A stretch of 46,557 nt of DNA from Anaerolinea sp. (GTDB lineage: Bacteria > Chloroflexota > Anaerolineae > Aggregatilineales > UBA2796), in contig JACSRJ010000136.1 of the NCBI GenBank assembly GCA_014879835.1, positions 1-46,557 on the forward strand. Direction: 5' to 3'. A program made the translations under genes and the position numbers. Positions 17,294 to 25,331 of this stretch are shown here, piece by piece. The notes below the pieces were generated by a model that saw only the letters and a list, made by a program, of their open reading frames with translations, was not told the origin of the DNA and did not search any database. Within the stretch, counting starts at the first letter, position 1, and each line of letters starts with the position of its first letter.

Positions 17294-18055
17294 CTACTGA
17301 GCGGAGGCTTTGCTTAAGGTGAGCTGAAGAGTCGCGCTGAGGGCATCACCGCTGCCCGGATCACCAAAGGCGGTAGAGCCAAAGACCACAAACACGAATC
17401 CCTCTCGCGGGGCAAGGGAGACTGTGCCTTCGAGCAGCCCACGTCCGCCCACATAAGCATAGGGGTATAGGGTTTTGCCTGTTTCGATGGTCTCCACGAT
17501 CAGCGCAGGGCGATAATCACCCGCTGTAACTTTGTAGTGCAGGGTGAGCGCTTCGGGTAGGGCAAGGGTGAAGGCCTTTGGGTAATGAATGCGCTCACTG
17601 CGCGAAGCACTCTCGACCGTGCTTTCAACGGTTTTGTCCAGTTCTAACAGTGGGGCTTCGACGGCCAGCAGGTCAAATTTACCGGGGTTGGTGTCGGTGG
17701 TGCTGACCTCAACCGTATAGGCTCCATCCTGTTCAAACTGAAGCCCAACGATGCTGCCCATTTGGGTGTAGATCGTCACAAGACTGGTATTGGCGATCAT
17801 GGTCCCAGTGGGATCGTTAACTTTGAGGATGGTGTTAAAGATGGGCATCTCCAAATCAGGCAGTAGTTGGATAACCACAAACTGCCCTTTGACTCCATCA
17901 AGGGTAAATGGCACTGGTTTCCCACTGTAGTCGCCTTTGATCACCTCGCCTAAAGTGAGTTTACCGCCTTGGGCGTTTGCAGAGTGAGTGACCCCAAACA
18001 CAGCCATGCCCAGCAGCACGAGGATCAAGATCGTCGCAGTGATTCGTTTACTCAA
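17294..18055 (-). CDS. Secreted beta-rich hypothetical protein
   Basis: Protein of 253 residues with a clear Sec signal peptide (basic SKR, hydrophobic ATILILVLLGMAVFGV, cleavage after SANA at about residue 28). The mature part appears to hold two beta-sandwich repeats. The first (about 35-130) resembles bacterial pre-peptidase/PPC-type domains, with KGQFVVIQL and DGAYTVEVSTTDTNPGKF. The second half has a similar layout. Function unknown. The start is a TTG preceded by GGGAGG at 9 nt; no ATG fits better. It lies 56 nt below the cupin gene, possibly in the same transcript. Confidence 0.8.
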   Translation of the reverse strand: MSKRITATILILVLLGMAVFGVTHSANAQGGKLTLGEVIKGDYSGKPVPFTLDGVKGQFVVIQLLPDLEMPIFNTILKVNDPTGTMIANTSLVTIYTQMGSIVGLQFEQDGAYTVEVSTTDTNPGKFDLLAVEAPLLELDKTVESTVESASRSERIHYPKAFTLALPEALTLHYKVTAGDYRPALIVETIETGKTLYPYAYVGGRGLLEGTVSLAPREGFVFVVFGSTAFGDPGSGDALSATLQLTLSKASAQ

Positions 18056-18111
18056 GATTTCTTTCCTCCCGGAAACTTAGATGAACCCCAAAAGAAAGGT
18101 GAACCCGATAA

Positions 18112-18426
18112 TCAGGTTTTGGCGCGGAAGTCCTCACGGGGCGGGCTGAAGATGTCGATGACAGTACAGGCGCTCACCGCCTCCGCGCTGTGGACTACAT
18201 TGGAGGGGATGTGCATGGTTTGCCCCGGCTCTAAAATCACATCTGGGCTTTCCGCACGGCGGAATCGAAGCTGTCCTTCGATGACATGTGTCGCCTGCTC
18301 GTGAATATGGCTGTGCGTAGGCACAGAAGCGCCCGCTTCAAAGCGCACCTCCACCACCATGAGCTTTTCACCATCCACCGCCACCCGCCGTTTAACCCCC
18401 GGCGCGATTTGTACCCATGAACTCAT
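18112..18426 (-). CDS. Small cupin-domain protein (KdgF-like)
   Basis: Single-domain cupin of 104 residues. Motif 1 is THSHIHEQATHVIEG with metal ligands HxH and a glutamate or glutamine, and motif 2 is PSNVVHSAEAV with the last histidine. The ending DIFSPPREDF is common in KdgF-like cupins, which open uronate rings, but many cupins of this size have no known substrate. AAGGGGGG precedes the ATG at 18426. It is divergent from the glycosyltransferase operon; the shared region holds a symmetrical AGTATACT. Confidence 0.85.
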   Translation of the reverse strand: MSSWVQIAPGVKRRVAVDGEKLMVVEVRFEAGASVPTHSHIHEQATHVIEGQLRFRRAESPDVILEPGQTMHIPSNVVHSAEAVSACTVIDIFSPPREDFRAKT

Positions 18427-18442
18427 GTGCCCCCCTTATCCA

Positions 18443-18472
18443 TTGAAAAAGGCATCATCCATTGAGTATACT
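18443..18472 (+). promoter_or_regulatory. Promoter for the glycosyltransferase operon
   Basis: -35 TTGAAA (18443-18448), 18-nt spacer, -10 TATACT (18467-18472), placing transcription start about 18 nt before the first gene. A GAGGAGG ribosome site follows at 18487-18493. Confidence 0.65.
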
Positions 18473-18497
18473 TCAAAAAAGCAGATGAGGAGGCATG

Positions 18498-19742
18498 ATG
18501 AAACGCATCGCCATCCTGCACTACGCGGCTCCGCCAACCATCGGCGGGGTAGAAGCCACGATGGCTTACCATGCACGCGGATTGATGCAGCTTGGGTATC
18601 AGGTGCGCATCCTGAGTGGAAGCGGCGCACCCCTTGCGGAAAACCAGAACATCGAATCGTTTATTGATCCCTTGTTAGGCTCGATGCACCCAGAAGTGCT
18701 TCGGGCAAAAGCCGATCTGGATCGGGGGCACGTCCCGGTGGCTTTTGCCGATCTGCGATCACGACTGATCGCCATCCTCGAACACGCCTTGCAGGACTGT
18801 GACGTTTGCCTTGCCCATAACATCCCCACCTTCAACAAGAATCTGGCATTAACCGCCGCACTGGCCGATATTCAGCGGCGCAAGATCACCCGAGTGATCG
18901 CGTGGTGTCACGATCTGGCGTGGACAAACCCCCAATACTTACCCGAACTGCATCAAGGGCAGCCATGGGATTTAATGCGCCAAGCCTGGGAGGGGGTGCG
19001 TTATGTGACCGTCTCCGAATCACGCCGGGAGGAACTCTGCCAACTGCTGGGGCTGCCCCCAGAACAGATCACTGTGGTGCCACCGGGGGTAGATTTGGGG
19101 GTATTTTTCCGTTGGACGCCCGCAATGGAAGCGCTGGTCACCAAACTGCGTTTGGGTGATGCCGATGGAATCCTGCTTCTGCCTGCGCGCATCACCCGGC
19201 GCAAAAACATTGAGCTGGCCTTGCGCGTCTTAGAGGCGCTGCGAACCCAGTCCGGGCGCGATTTTCGCTTGATTGTGAGCGGCCCGCCGGGCCCGCACAA
19301 TCCGGCTAACCCCGGTTATCTGGGCGAACTGCTTGACCTGCGCCGCACCCTTCAGCTGGAACAGAGCGCTCATTTTTTGTACGCGCTGGGTGAAACTGAT
19401 CAACCGTTCATCCCCGACGACCAAACGATGGGGGCCTTGTACCAGTTCTCCGATGCGCTTTTGTTCCCTAGTTTGCAAGAAGGCTTTGGCATTCCCATGT
19501 TGGAGGCTGGCTTGGCGGGCATCCCTATCTTCAGCGCTGATCTGCCGCCCATGCGCGCTACCGGAGGTGCGGAAGCCTACTACTTTGATCCCCAGTCCGG
19601 TGCGCCACAGGAGATCGCATCCGTGATCCGCGCTCAGCTTGATTCCAGTCCGGCTTATCGTCTGCGTCTGCGGGTGCGTCAGCACTACCGTTGGGACGCC
19701 ATCATCCGTGATCAGATTATCCCATTGGTGGAGGAACCATGA
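18498..19742 (+). CDS. GT4-family glycosyltransferase
   Basis: Retaining GT-B fold transferase of 414 residues. The acceptor-side start is typical (ILHYAAPPTIGGVEATMAYHARGL), the donor-side motif is LFPSLQEGFGIPMLEA, and the preceding PARITRRKN is the usual C-domain entry. It overlaps the next gene (GpgS fusion) in an ATGA junction, so the two are translationally coupled. In glucosylglycerate pathways a GT4 enzyme (mannosylglucosyl-3-phosphoglycerate synthase) can accompany GpgS; that role is possible here but unproven. The second of two tandem ATGs (18498) is preferred because GAGGAGG is too close to the first (18495). Confidence 0.9.
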   Translation: MKRIAILHYAAPPTIGGVEATMAYHARGLMQLGYQVRILSGSGAPLAENQNIESFIDPLLGSMHPEVLRAKADLDRGHVPVAFADLRSRLIAILEHALQDCDVCLAHNIPTFNKNLALTAALADIQRRKITRVIAWCHDLAWTNPQYLPELHQGQPWDLMRQAWEGVRYVTVSESRREELCQLLGLPPEQITVVPPGVDLGVFFRWTPAMEALVTKLRLGDADGILLLPARITRRKNIELALRVLEALRTQSGRDFRLIVSGPPGPHNPANPGYLGELLDLRRTLQLEQSAHFLYALGETDQPFIPDDQTMGALYQFSDALLFPSLQEGFGIPMLEAGLAGIPIFSADLPPMRATGGAEAYYFDPQSGAPQEIASVIRAQLDSSPAYRLRLRVRQHYRWDAIIRDQIIPLVEEP

Positions 19743-21541
19743 GCGAACAAGCCCCTACCCCTTATCGGGTGATGTTACTGGTGAGTGACGATCAACGCCT
19801 AAGCGCATGGGTGAAGCTGGCAAGCGCACTTTGCCCACAGTCCGGCGAGATTCGGCTGCGCGGCATGATCACCATCCCGGAGGGCGTTTCTTTAAGTGAG
19901 GGTGCAACCCGTGCTCGTCAACTGCGCGAAAGCCTTGATCAGATCGCCCGTGAGTTGGACACGGTTCACGATGAAACCATCGTTCATGTGGATTACCATC
20001 CCCTTCAACGGGCACTCACTGAGATCGCCCAGATCGGGGCGGATTTGCTCATTGTCCAGTGGCAAGGTACGGCTGGGTCTACCGGGGGGCTTTCCTCCAA
20101 CGACATTTTGCGGAGCGCGCCTTGTGATCTGATCCTGCTCCGGGATGGCGCATGGGACGGAGAAGGCCCGGTACTGCTCTCTCTACGCGGTGGTCCTAAC
20201 CTTGAATTGGGGCTGCGCGCTGCCAAGGCCCTTGCCGGGGAATCCGCGATCACCCTGCTGCACGTCGCGGACTCCCCCCGAACCATCCCTAACTTGAGCG
20301 CGATCCTGAGTGCCGAACCGCGCATCACCCGCGCTATCACCGTGATAAGCCGGGTGGCTGAGGGAATCGTGCGGGAGTCGGCCCGGCACAAGGTAATTGT
20401 GATGGGTGCGACCTTCCAAAATCCCTCATGGGATGCCAGCCGTTCTGGCCCGCTCGCAGAGCAGATCGAGTCTCAGACTGAAACCCCTGTGATGATGGTG
20501 CGTGCCCACAACCCCGAAGAATCTGCCTTCCACTTCCCCCGCCGACGTTACCGCCCAGTTGAAAGCCTCTCCACTAAGGTGGATCGCTGGTTTGCCCAGA
20601 ATACCTTTCACAGCCGCGAATTTTCTGATCTGGCAGCATTGGTGGCGCTCAAAGAGCGGCAGGGTGTAACCATCAGCGTAGGACTACCCGCGCTCAACGA
20701 AGAGGCGACTGTGGGCAAAGTGATTGCCACCCTCAAGTATGTGCTGATGGATGAGTATCCACTCATTGATGAATTGGTGTTGATCGACAGCAATTCGGAG
20801 GACAACACCGTTCAGATTGCGCAGGATTACGGTATTCCCGTTTACAAACACCCGGAAATTCTGCCCGAAATGGGAACGTACCGAGGCAAGGGTGAGGCCC
20901 TCTGGAAGAGTCAGCACGTCCTTAAGGGGGACCTGATCGCGTGGGTGGACACCGATATTGTGAATATCCAACCGCATTTTGTGTATGGCTTGGTGGGCCC
21001 GCTTTTGAAACGCCCCAATATCCAGTATGTAAAAGGCTTTTACCAACGTCCCATCAAGATCGGGGATACCCTTCAGGCGGTGGGCGGCGGGCGTGTGACC
21101 GAACTGGTTGCCCGGCCGTGGCTGAACCTGTTTTATCCCGAACTGTCAGGCATTATCCAGCCCTTATCCGGCGAGTATGCGGGCCGGCGAAGCGCCTTAG
21201 AGCGGGTTCCCTTCTTCAGCGGTTATGGGGTTGAGACTGGGCTGCTGATCGATCTCCATGAGCAGCACGGGCTGGAGTCCATCGCACAGGTCGATTTGGA
21301 GGAGCGGGTTCATTACAATCAGCCACTGGTGAATCTGAGCAAAATGTCCTTTGCCATTCAGCAGGTATTCATCTCACGCATGGAAAAACGTTACGGGATG
21401 CAGATTTTGGACAAGGCAAACCGAAGCATGAAACTGATCATTCATGAGCCGGATCGTTTTGCCCTCGATATTGCCGAAATTGTTGATCAGGAGCGCCCGC
21501 CCATGATCGAAGTGCCAGCCTATATGACGGCCCGGGCCTAA
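19739..21541 (+). CDS. gpgS: UspA-like domains fused to glucosyl-3-phosphoglycerate synthase
   Basis: Protein of 600 residues. Residues about 8-137 and 143-256 look like two universal-stress-protein units (VMLLVSDDQ, ADLLIVQW, SITLLHVADSP-like, KVIVMGAT, ETPVMMVRAHN). Residues about 309-580 are a GT2-like (GT81) GpgS: SVGLPALNEEATVGKV, PEMGTYRGKGEALWKS, DTD metal motif (404-406), GGGRVTELVARP (449-460), QPLSGEYAGRR, and GYGVETGLL. GpgS moves glucose from an NDP-glucose to 3-phosphoglycerate, the first step to the compatible solute glucosylglycerate. Typical GpgS proteins lack the N-terminal Usp part. No phosphatase gene is adjacent. Start ATG 19739 follows GGAGG. Confidence 0.92.
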   Translation: MSEQAPTPYRVMLLVSDDQRLSAWVKLASALCPQSGEIRLRGMITIPEGVSLSEGATRARQLRESLDQIARELDTVHDETIVHVDYHPLQRALTEIAQIGADLLIVQWQGTAGSTGGLSSNDILRSAPCDLILLRDGAWDGEGPVLLSLRGGPNLELGLRAAKALAGESAITLLHVADSPRTIPNLSAILSAEPRITRAITVISRVAEGIVRESARHKVIVMGATFQNPSWDASRSGPLAEQIESQTETPVMMVRAHNPEESAFHFPRRRYRPVESLSTKVDRWFAQNTFHSREFSDLAALVALKERQGVTISVGLPALNEEATVGKVIATLKYVLMDEYPLIDELVLIDSNSEDNTVQIAQDYGIPVYKHPEILPEMGTYRGKGEALWKSQHVLKGDLIAWVDTDIVNIQPHFVYGLVGPLLKRPNIQYVKGFYQRPIKIGDTLQAVGGGRVTELVARPWLNLFYPELSGIIQPLSGEYAGRRSALERVPFFSGYGVETGLLIDLHEQHGLESIAQVDLEERVHYNQPLVNLSKMSFAIQQVFISRMEKRYGMQILDKANRSMKLIIHEPDRFALDIAEIVDQERPPMIEVPAYMTARA

Positions 21542-21547
21542 GCGCTG

Positions 21548-22399
21548 ATGGACGCTGCCTCTGTGTTTGATCTTTCGGTGGTGGTGGTCAACTATAACAC
21601 CCGCGATCTGCTGCTGGCTTTTCTCCAGTCGATCTATCAGACTGGGCTGCCGATGGAGTGTATCGTGATCGACAACGCTTCACAGGATGGCAGTGCCGAG
21701 GCAGTACAGGCAGCCTATCCTCAGGCGCAGGTGGTGGCAAATACCCAAAACCGTTACTTTTCTGCGGGTTATACACAGGGTGTGATGCTTGCCCAAGGTC
21801 GGTATGTGCTTGTCCTGAACTCCGATATGGTGGTCAAAGGGAATACCCTGCGCCAGTTGGTACAGGGTATGGAGGCAAACCCGCGCATCGGGGCGGCCAC
21901 CACCACCATGTTTTTCCCCGATGGGCGCTTGCAGCGTAACTGCGCCCATTTCACCCCCCTGTGGTATCTGTGCTTGAACTATTCGTTTCTGGGAAAACTG
22001 TTCCCGGCGCGCTTGAGCAAGGCAAACGAGTGGCTCTGGTATCAAGACTGGGATCGCACCACCACTCGCCCGGTGGAGTCCCTGCCGGGAAGCTGCATCA
22101 TCGCCCGGCGCGAAATATGGCAGCAGATCGGCGGCTTTGAAGCCCAGATGGTGATGTACTTCAGCGATGACTACTTCTCACGGCAGGTGTTGGGCTTGGG
22201 GCTGGAGAATCACTATCTGGTGAGCGATGGGATCATCCACTATGAAGGCGCAACCGCCAAAAAGCGGAGCGCTTGGTCACTGCGCATCTACATGCATGAT
22301 CTGCTGGTCTATACCCGGTTGGTCTATGGTCGAGTCGCGGCGTGGCTTCTGGCTGTGCTGATCGCCCCCACTTATGTGGTGCAGCGTCTCCGCCGCTAA
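21548..22399 (+). CDS. GT2-family glycosyltransferase (WbbL/rhamnosyltransferase-like)
   Basis: Inverting GT-A transferase of 283 residues: VVVVNYNTRDLLLAFLQSI at the N-terminus, VIDNASQDGS, NSDMVV (metal-binding DxD variant region), and DDYFSRQVLG (late acidic motif). The C-terminal ~30 residues include a hydrophobic stretch (AAWLLAVLIAPTYVV) that may bind the membrane. Similar enzymes add rhamnose or other sugars to cell-surface polysaccharide. It starts 6 nt after the GpgS fusion, so it belongs to the same transcript, although the pathway link to glucosylglycerate is unclear. Confidence 0.9.
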   Translation: MDAASVFDLSVVVVNYNTRDLLLAFLQSIYQTGLPMECIVIDNASQDGSAEAVQAAYPQAQVVANTQNRYFSAGYTQGVMLAQGRYVLVLNSDMVVKGNTLRQLVQGMEANPRIGAATTTMFFPDGRLQRNCAHFTPLWYLCLNYSFLGKLFPARLSKANEWLWYQDWDRTTTRPVESLPGSCIIARREIWQQIGGFEAQMVMYFSDDYFSRQVLGLGLENHYLVSDGIIHYEGATAKKRSAWSLRIYMHDLLVYTRLVYGRVAAWLLAVLIAPTYVVQRLRR

Positions 22400-22509
22400 C
22401 CCCCTTTTTGCCCCTGCTAGCGCTTTGATTCTCCATAAGCACAACCCCTTATCGAGTTGGTGAAAACCCGCCAAAACAAGCGCCTCTGTAAGCGATTTTC
22501 ATCTTGCCC

Positions 22510-22539
22510 TTGACACTACTGTGCGCCATACAGTATACT
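22510..22539 (+). promoter_or_regulatory. Strong promoter of the padR operon
   Basis: Consensus -35 TTGACA (22510-22515), 18-nt spacer, -10 TATACT (22534-22539). Transcription would start near 22546, about 33 nt before the padR ATG. The upstream gap 22400-22509 shows nothing else convincing. Confidence 0.85.
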
Positions 22540-22577
22540 CATACTATGTGGCGCATAGTACTGTGAGATACACAGCA
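22517..22577. promoter_or_regulatory. Three tandem palindromic operators over the padR promoter
   Basis: Three 19-bp inverted repeats share the pattern TACTRTG-N5-CAYAGTA: TACTGTGCGCCATACAGTA (22517-22535), TACTATGTGGCGCATAGTA (22542-22560) and TACTGTGAGATACACAGCA (22559-22577, one mismatched pair). The first spans the -35/-10 spacer, the second the start site, the third the leader up to the ATG. This suits tight autorepression by the PadR protein encoded immediately after. Confidence 0.8.
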
Positions 22578-22578
22578 G

Positions 22579-22926
22579 ATGACAGGTACAGACGAGCAGA
22601 TCAGTCAGCTTCGTTTAGAACTGCGGCGGGGAGTTGTGGTGTTGGCCGTACTGAGCCAAATGGACACTGCCAGCTATGGCTACAACTTGATTCAGCGTCT
22701 TGCCGAACAAGGCATGGAAATTGAAGAAGGCACCCTTTACCCCCTCCTCCGAAGGTTAGAAAAGCAGGGCTTGCTTGAAAGCGCATGGGAGGTGGGCGAG
22801 GTGCGCCCGCGTAAGTACTACCGCATCAGCCCTGCCGGGCGCGAGGTACTCAACGCCCTGCGTGCCGAATGGCTTGAGACGGTTGCAGTGATGGGTCGCA
22901 TTTTGCGAGGAACGAACCATGAGTGA
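22579..22926 (+). CDS. PadR-family transcriptional regulator
   Basis: Winged-helix repressor of 115 residues: LRRGVVVLAVLSQMDTASYGY, then EEGTLYPLLRRLEKQGLLES (recognition helix and turn) and RPRKYYRISPAGREVL (wing). PadR proteins bind palindromic operators as dimers and respond to small molecules. The C-terminal dimer helix is short. The ATG at 22579 lacks a good ribosome site and directly abuts the third operator. It overlaps the next gene by 8 nt, the usual PadR-HAAS arrangement. Autoregulation is inferred from the operators. Confidence 0.95.
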   Translation: MTGTDEQISQLRLELRRGVVVLAVLSQMDTASYGYNLIQRLAEQGMEIEEGTLYPLLRRLEKQGLLESAWEVGEVRPRKYYRISPAGREVLNALRAEWLETVAVMGRILRGTNHE

Positions 22927-23908
22927 TTTAGTGGCGCGATATATCCATCAGGTAGGTCAGAATCTGCCCAAAAAAGATCGGGCGGAGATTGAAGCTGAGC
23001 TTCGCTCGCAGATTGAGGATGCGCTGGAGGATCGCTTCGCGGGAAACCCCTCACAGGCAGATGTGGTCACTTTATTGGGGGAGTTTGGCCCCCCTTATCA
23101 GATGGCGGCTTCTTACCGGACCGCGCAGTACCTCATTGGGCCTGACCTTTACCCCTATTTGATGATGGTGCTGCGCCATGTATGGTTGATCGTGCCCGCC
23201 ATTGTGATCTTTTTGTCCCTATTTGGGGCGCTTACTGGCCCCCAGCCCATTCTTTGGTCTCACCTGTTTCCTGATCTGATTGGGGCCGTGGTGCAGGTTA
23301 CCTTTGTTTTTTCCGCATTGGTGGTGCTGATCTTCGCCCTTGTGGAAAAAGTAAGCGCGGCGCATCCGCCCAAGTCAGAGCCGTTTGATCCCTCCAAACT
23401 GCCCGCCGTGAACGATCCGAGAGCCGTTGATCGTTTTGAGGCGGGCTTCGGATCTGCTTTTGGGGTGGCAGTTGTGTCCATGCTCCTTTACTTCCTCTAT
23501 GTAGGCGGGCTGACCCTGCGCTTTAACCTGAGTGATCCGGGGGCGGTGATCCCTGTTCCCTCTGGGTGGCTGATCCTGCTGATCGTGGTCGCGGTGGGAC
23601 AAATTCTCATCCAACTTTGGGTGCTGCGCCGCAACCGTTGGAATGCAACCTTATGGCTCCTTCAGACGATTATGGAGCTTGTAGGTGTGGTTAGTTTGTA
23701 CTTTGCCGTCCTAGAGCCACTTGCGGAGCGCGCCCTGAGCGCCACTGAATCCCCCACCGCGCGGACGATCATCGCCAATGCCCCAGAACTTTTTGCAATA
23801 GGTTACGCGGTGATCGCCTTGTCAGGGCACGGCATGAGACTGATCCGGTTGTGGGGCTACAAGGATGCAGCCCCCATGAATGAACCGTTGAGTGCCAGCC
23901 CTCACTAA
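22919..23908 (+). CDS. HAAS-domain membrane protein
   Basis: Protein of 329 residues. The N-terminal ~70 residues match the HAAS signalling domain, a small helical domain common next to PadR: SDLVARYIHQVGQNLPKKDR, EIEAELRSQIEDALED, and LLGEFGPPYQMAASYR. About six transmembrane helices follow (approximately 82-106, 112-138, 178-200, 214-237, 246-268, 288-308). Proteins of this kind are thought to be membrane sensors or effectors controlled with PadR; the specific role is unknown. It overlaps padR, with GAGGAACG before its ATG. Confidence 0.85.
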   Translation: MSDLVARYIHQVGQNLPKKDRAEIEAELRSQIEDALEDRFAGNPSQADVVTLLGEFGPPYQMAASYRTAQYLIGPDLYPYLMMVLRHVWLIVPAIVIFLSLFGALTGPQPILWSHLFPDLIGAVVQVTFVFSALVVLIFALVEKVSAAHPPKSEPFDPSKLPAVNDPRAVDRFEAGFGSAFGVAVVSMLLYFLYVGGLTLRFNLSDPGAVIPVPSGWLILLIVVAVGQILIQLWVLRRNRWNATLWLLQTIMELVGVVSLYFAVLEPLAERALSATESPTARTIIANAPELFAIGYAVIALSGHGMRLIRLWGYKDAAPMNEPLSASPH

Positions 23909-23955
23909 AGCTGCGTCCGCAATCAAGCCTGATTTTTGAAAACGAGAGAGGTCCA

Positions 23956-24927
23956 ATGAAAGCCATCGTCTACACGGAGTATGGTTCACCTGAGGTGCTG
24001 CGTCTTCAGGAAGTTGAAAAACCCACACCCAGCGCCGATGAAGTCCTTGTGAAGGTTCATGCGGTAAGCCTCACTAAAGGCGACCGTTACCTGATGCGGG
24101 GCACCCCCTTTCTGTTACGTATGGAGAGCGGTCTGCGCCGCCCCAAGAAACAGATCCTCGGTATGGATATCGCTGGCACTGTTGAGGCGGTTGGAGCCAA
24201 TATCACCCAGTTCAAGGTCGGCGATGCGGTCTATCTTGACAATACCAAAAATCTAGGAGGGCTGGCCGAATATGTGTGCGCCTCGCCCCAGACTATGGCC
24301 CTAAAACCAGCCTCAATTTCCTTTGAGGAAGTCTCCACTGTGCCTTCAGCGGCCATCACCGCCTTACAAGGCCTGCGCGATTATGGCGCGCTGTGTGCAG
24401 GCCAAAGTGTCCTGATCGTGGGGGCATCAGGCGGGGTTGGCACCTATGCAGTGCAGATCGCTAAGTCCCTTGGGGCTACTGTGACCGCAGTGTGCAGCAC
24501 CCGCCACCTAGACAAGGCGCGGGCTTTGGGCGCTGATGCGGTGATCGACTACACCCAAGAGGATTTCGCCCGCAGTGGCAAGCGTTATGATCTGGTCTTG
24601 GCTGTCAACGGCTTTCGTTCGCTGGGGGATTATCGCCGCGTTTTGAAGCCCGGCGGTATCTATGTGTCTGCTGGGGGCACGATGCGCCAAATCTTCGCCG
24701 CGATTCTGCTGGGCCCTGTGGTCTCCCTCTTGGGGCGCAAGAAGATGCGCAGCATGGGCACTGTCAAGCCCAATGCCGCCGATCTGGTCTACATGAACAA
24801 CCTGCTGGAACAAGGCAAAGTCAAGGCGGTGGTAGATCGCTGCTACCCCCTAAGTGAAACTGCCGAGGCGATGCGCTTCTTTGAAAGTGGACGTGTTCAG
24901 GGCAGAGTGGTCATCCATATAGCATAG
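23956..24927 (+). CDS. MDR-family NAD(P)-dependent oxidoreductase, quinone reductase-like
   Basis: Medium-chain dehydrogenase/reductase of 323 residues, without the structural or catalytic zinc cysteines of alcohol dehydrogenases, hence closer to the zinc-independent quinone/enone reductases. Start MKAIVYTEYGSPEVLRL, GMDIAGTVEAVGANITQFKVGD, and cofactor motif GASGGVGTYAVQIAKSLGA. It reduces a quinone or enone with NADPH; the true substrate is not visible. It lies 47 nt after the HAAS gene on the same strand and may be a target of the PadR regulator. GAGAGG precedes the ATG. Confidence 0.9.
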   Translation: MKAIVYTEYGSPEVLRLQEVEKPTPSADEVLVKVHAVSLTKGDRYLMRGTPFLLRMESGLRRPKKQILGMDIAGTVEAVGANITQFKVGDAVYLDNTKNLGGLAEYVCASPQTMALKPASISFEEVSTVPSAAITALQGLRDYGALCAGQSVLIVGASGGVGTYAVQIAKSLGATVTAVCSTRHLDKARALGADAVIDYTQEDFARSGKRYDLVLAVNGFRSLGDYRRVLKPGGIYVSAGGTMRQIFAAILLGPVVSLLGRKKMRSMGTVKPNAADLVYMNNLLEQGKVKAVVDRCYPLSETAEAMRFFESGRVQGRVVIHIA

Positions 24928-24945
24928 GTTGCGGAAATTCTAATC

Positions 24946-25317
24946 ATGGTCGATAAACGAATCCTGCTTGCGGCAGTTTGGGTTGCGCTCATGCTGGTCT
25001 ATCTGTTAGGGGATGTGCTGCGCATCTTCAGCGGCGATTTTCCCGGAAAGATGGACACCATACAATTTACGCAGGGGATGTGGCTGGGAATCGCTGTTCT
25101 GATGCTGATTCCCATCCTGATGATCCTGCTCACCTTGATGCTTGCCTACCCGGCCAGCCGTTGGGCCAACATCATTGTGGCGGTGTTTTTCTTCATCTTT
25201 AATCTCATCGGGTTGCCCACCTACCCTTCAGCCTATGACCGCTTTCTGATCCTCGTAGGGCTTGGGTTTAATGTCCTCACGGTCTTAACGGCGATTGACT
25301 GGGTTATGCCCGCATAG
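24946..25317 (+). CDS. Small membrane protein (DUF6326-like)
   Basis: Protein of 123 residues with four probable transmembrane helices (about 5-25, 45-67, 70-92, 97-119) and very few charged residues outside the loops. Size and layout recall the DUF6326 membrane family, which I cannot confirm here. Function unknown. It starts 18 nt after the MDR oxidoreductase and likely ends the padR operon. It converges with the metallophosphoesterase gene, 14 nt away. Confidence 0.8.
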   Translation: MVDKRILLAAVWVALMLVYLLGDVLRIFSGDFPGKMDTIQFTQGMWLGIAVLMLIPILMILLTLMLAYPASRWANIIVAVFFFIFNLIGLPTYPSAYDRFLILVGLGFNVLTVLTAIDWVMPA

Positions 25318-25331
25318 GTGCTTAATGCGCC

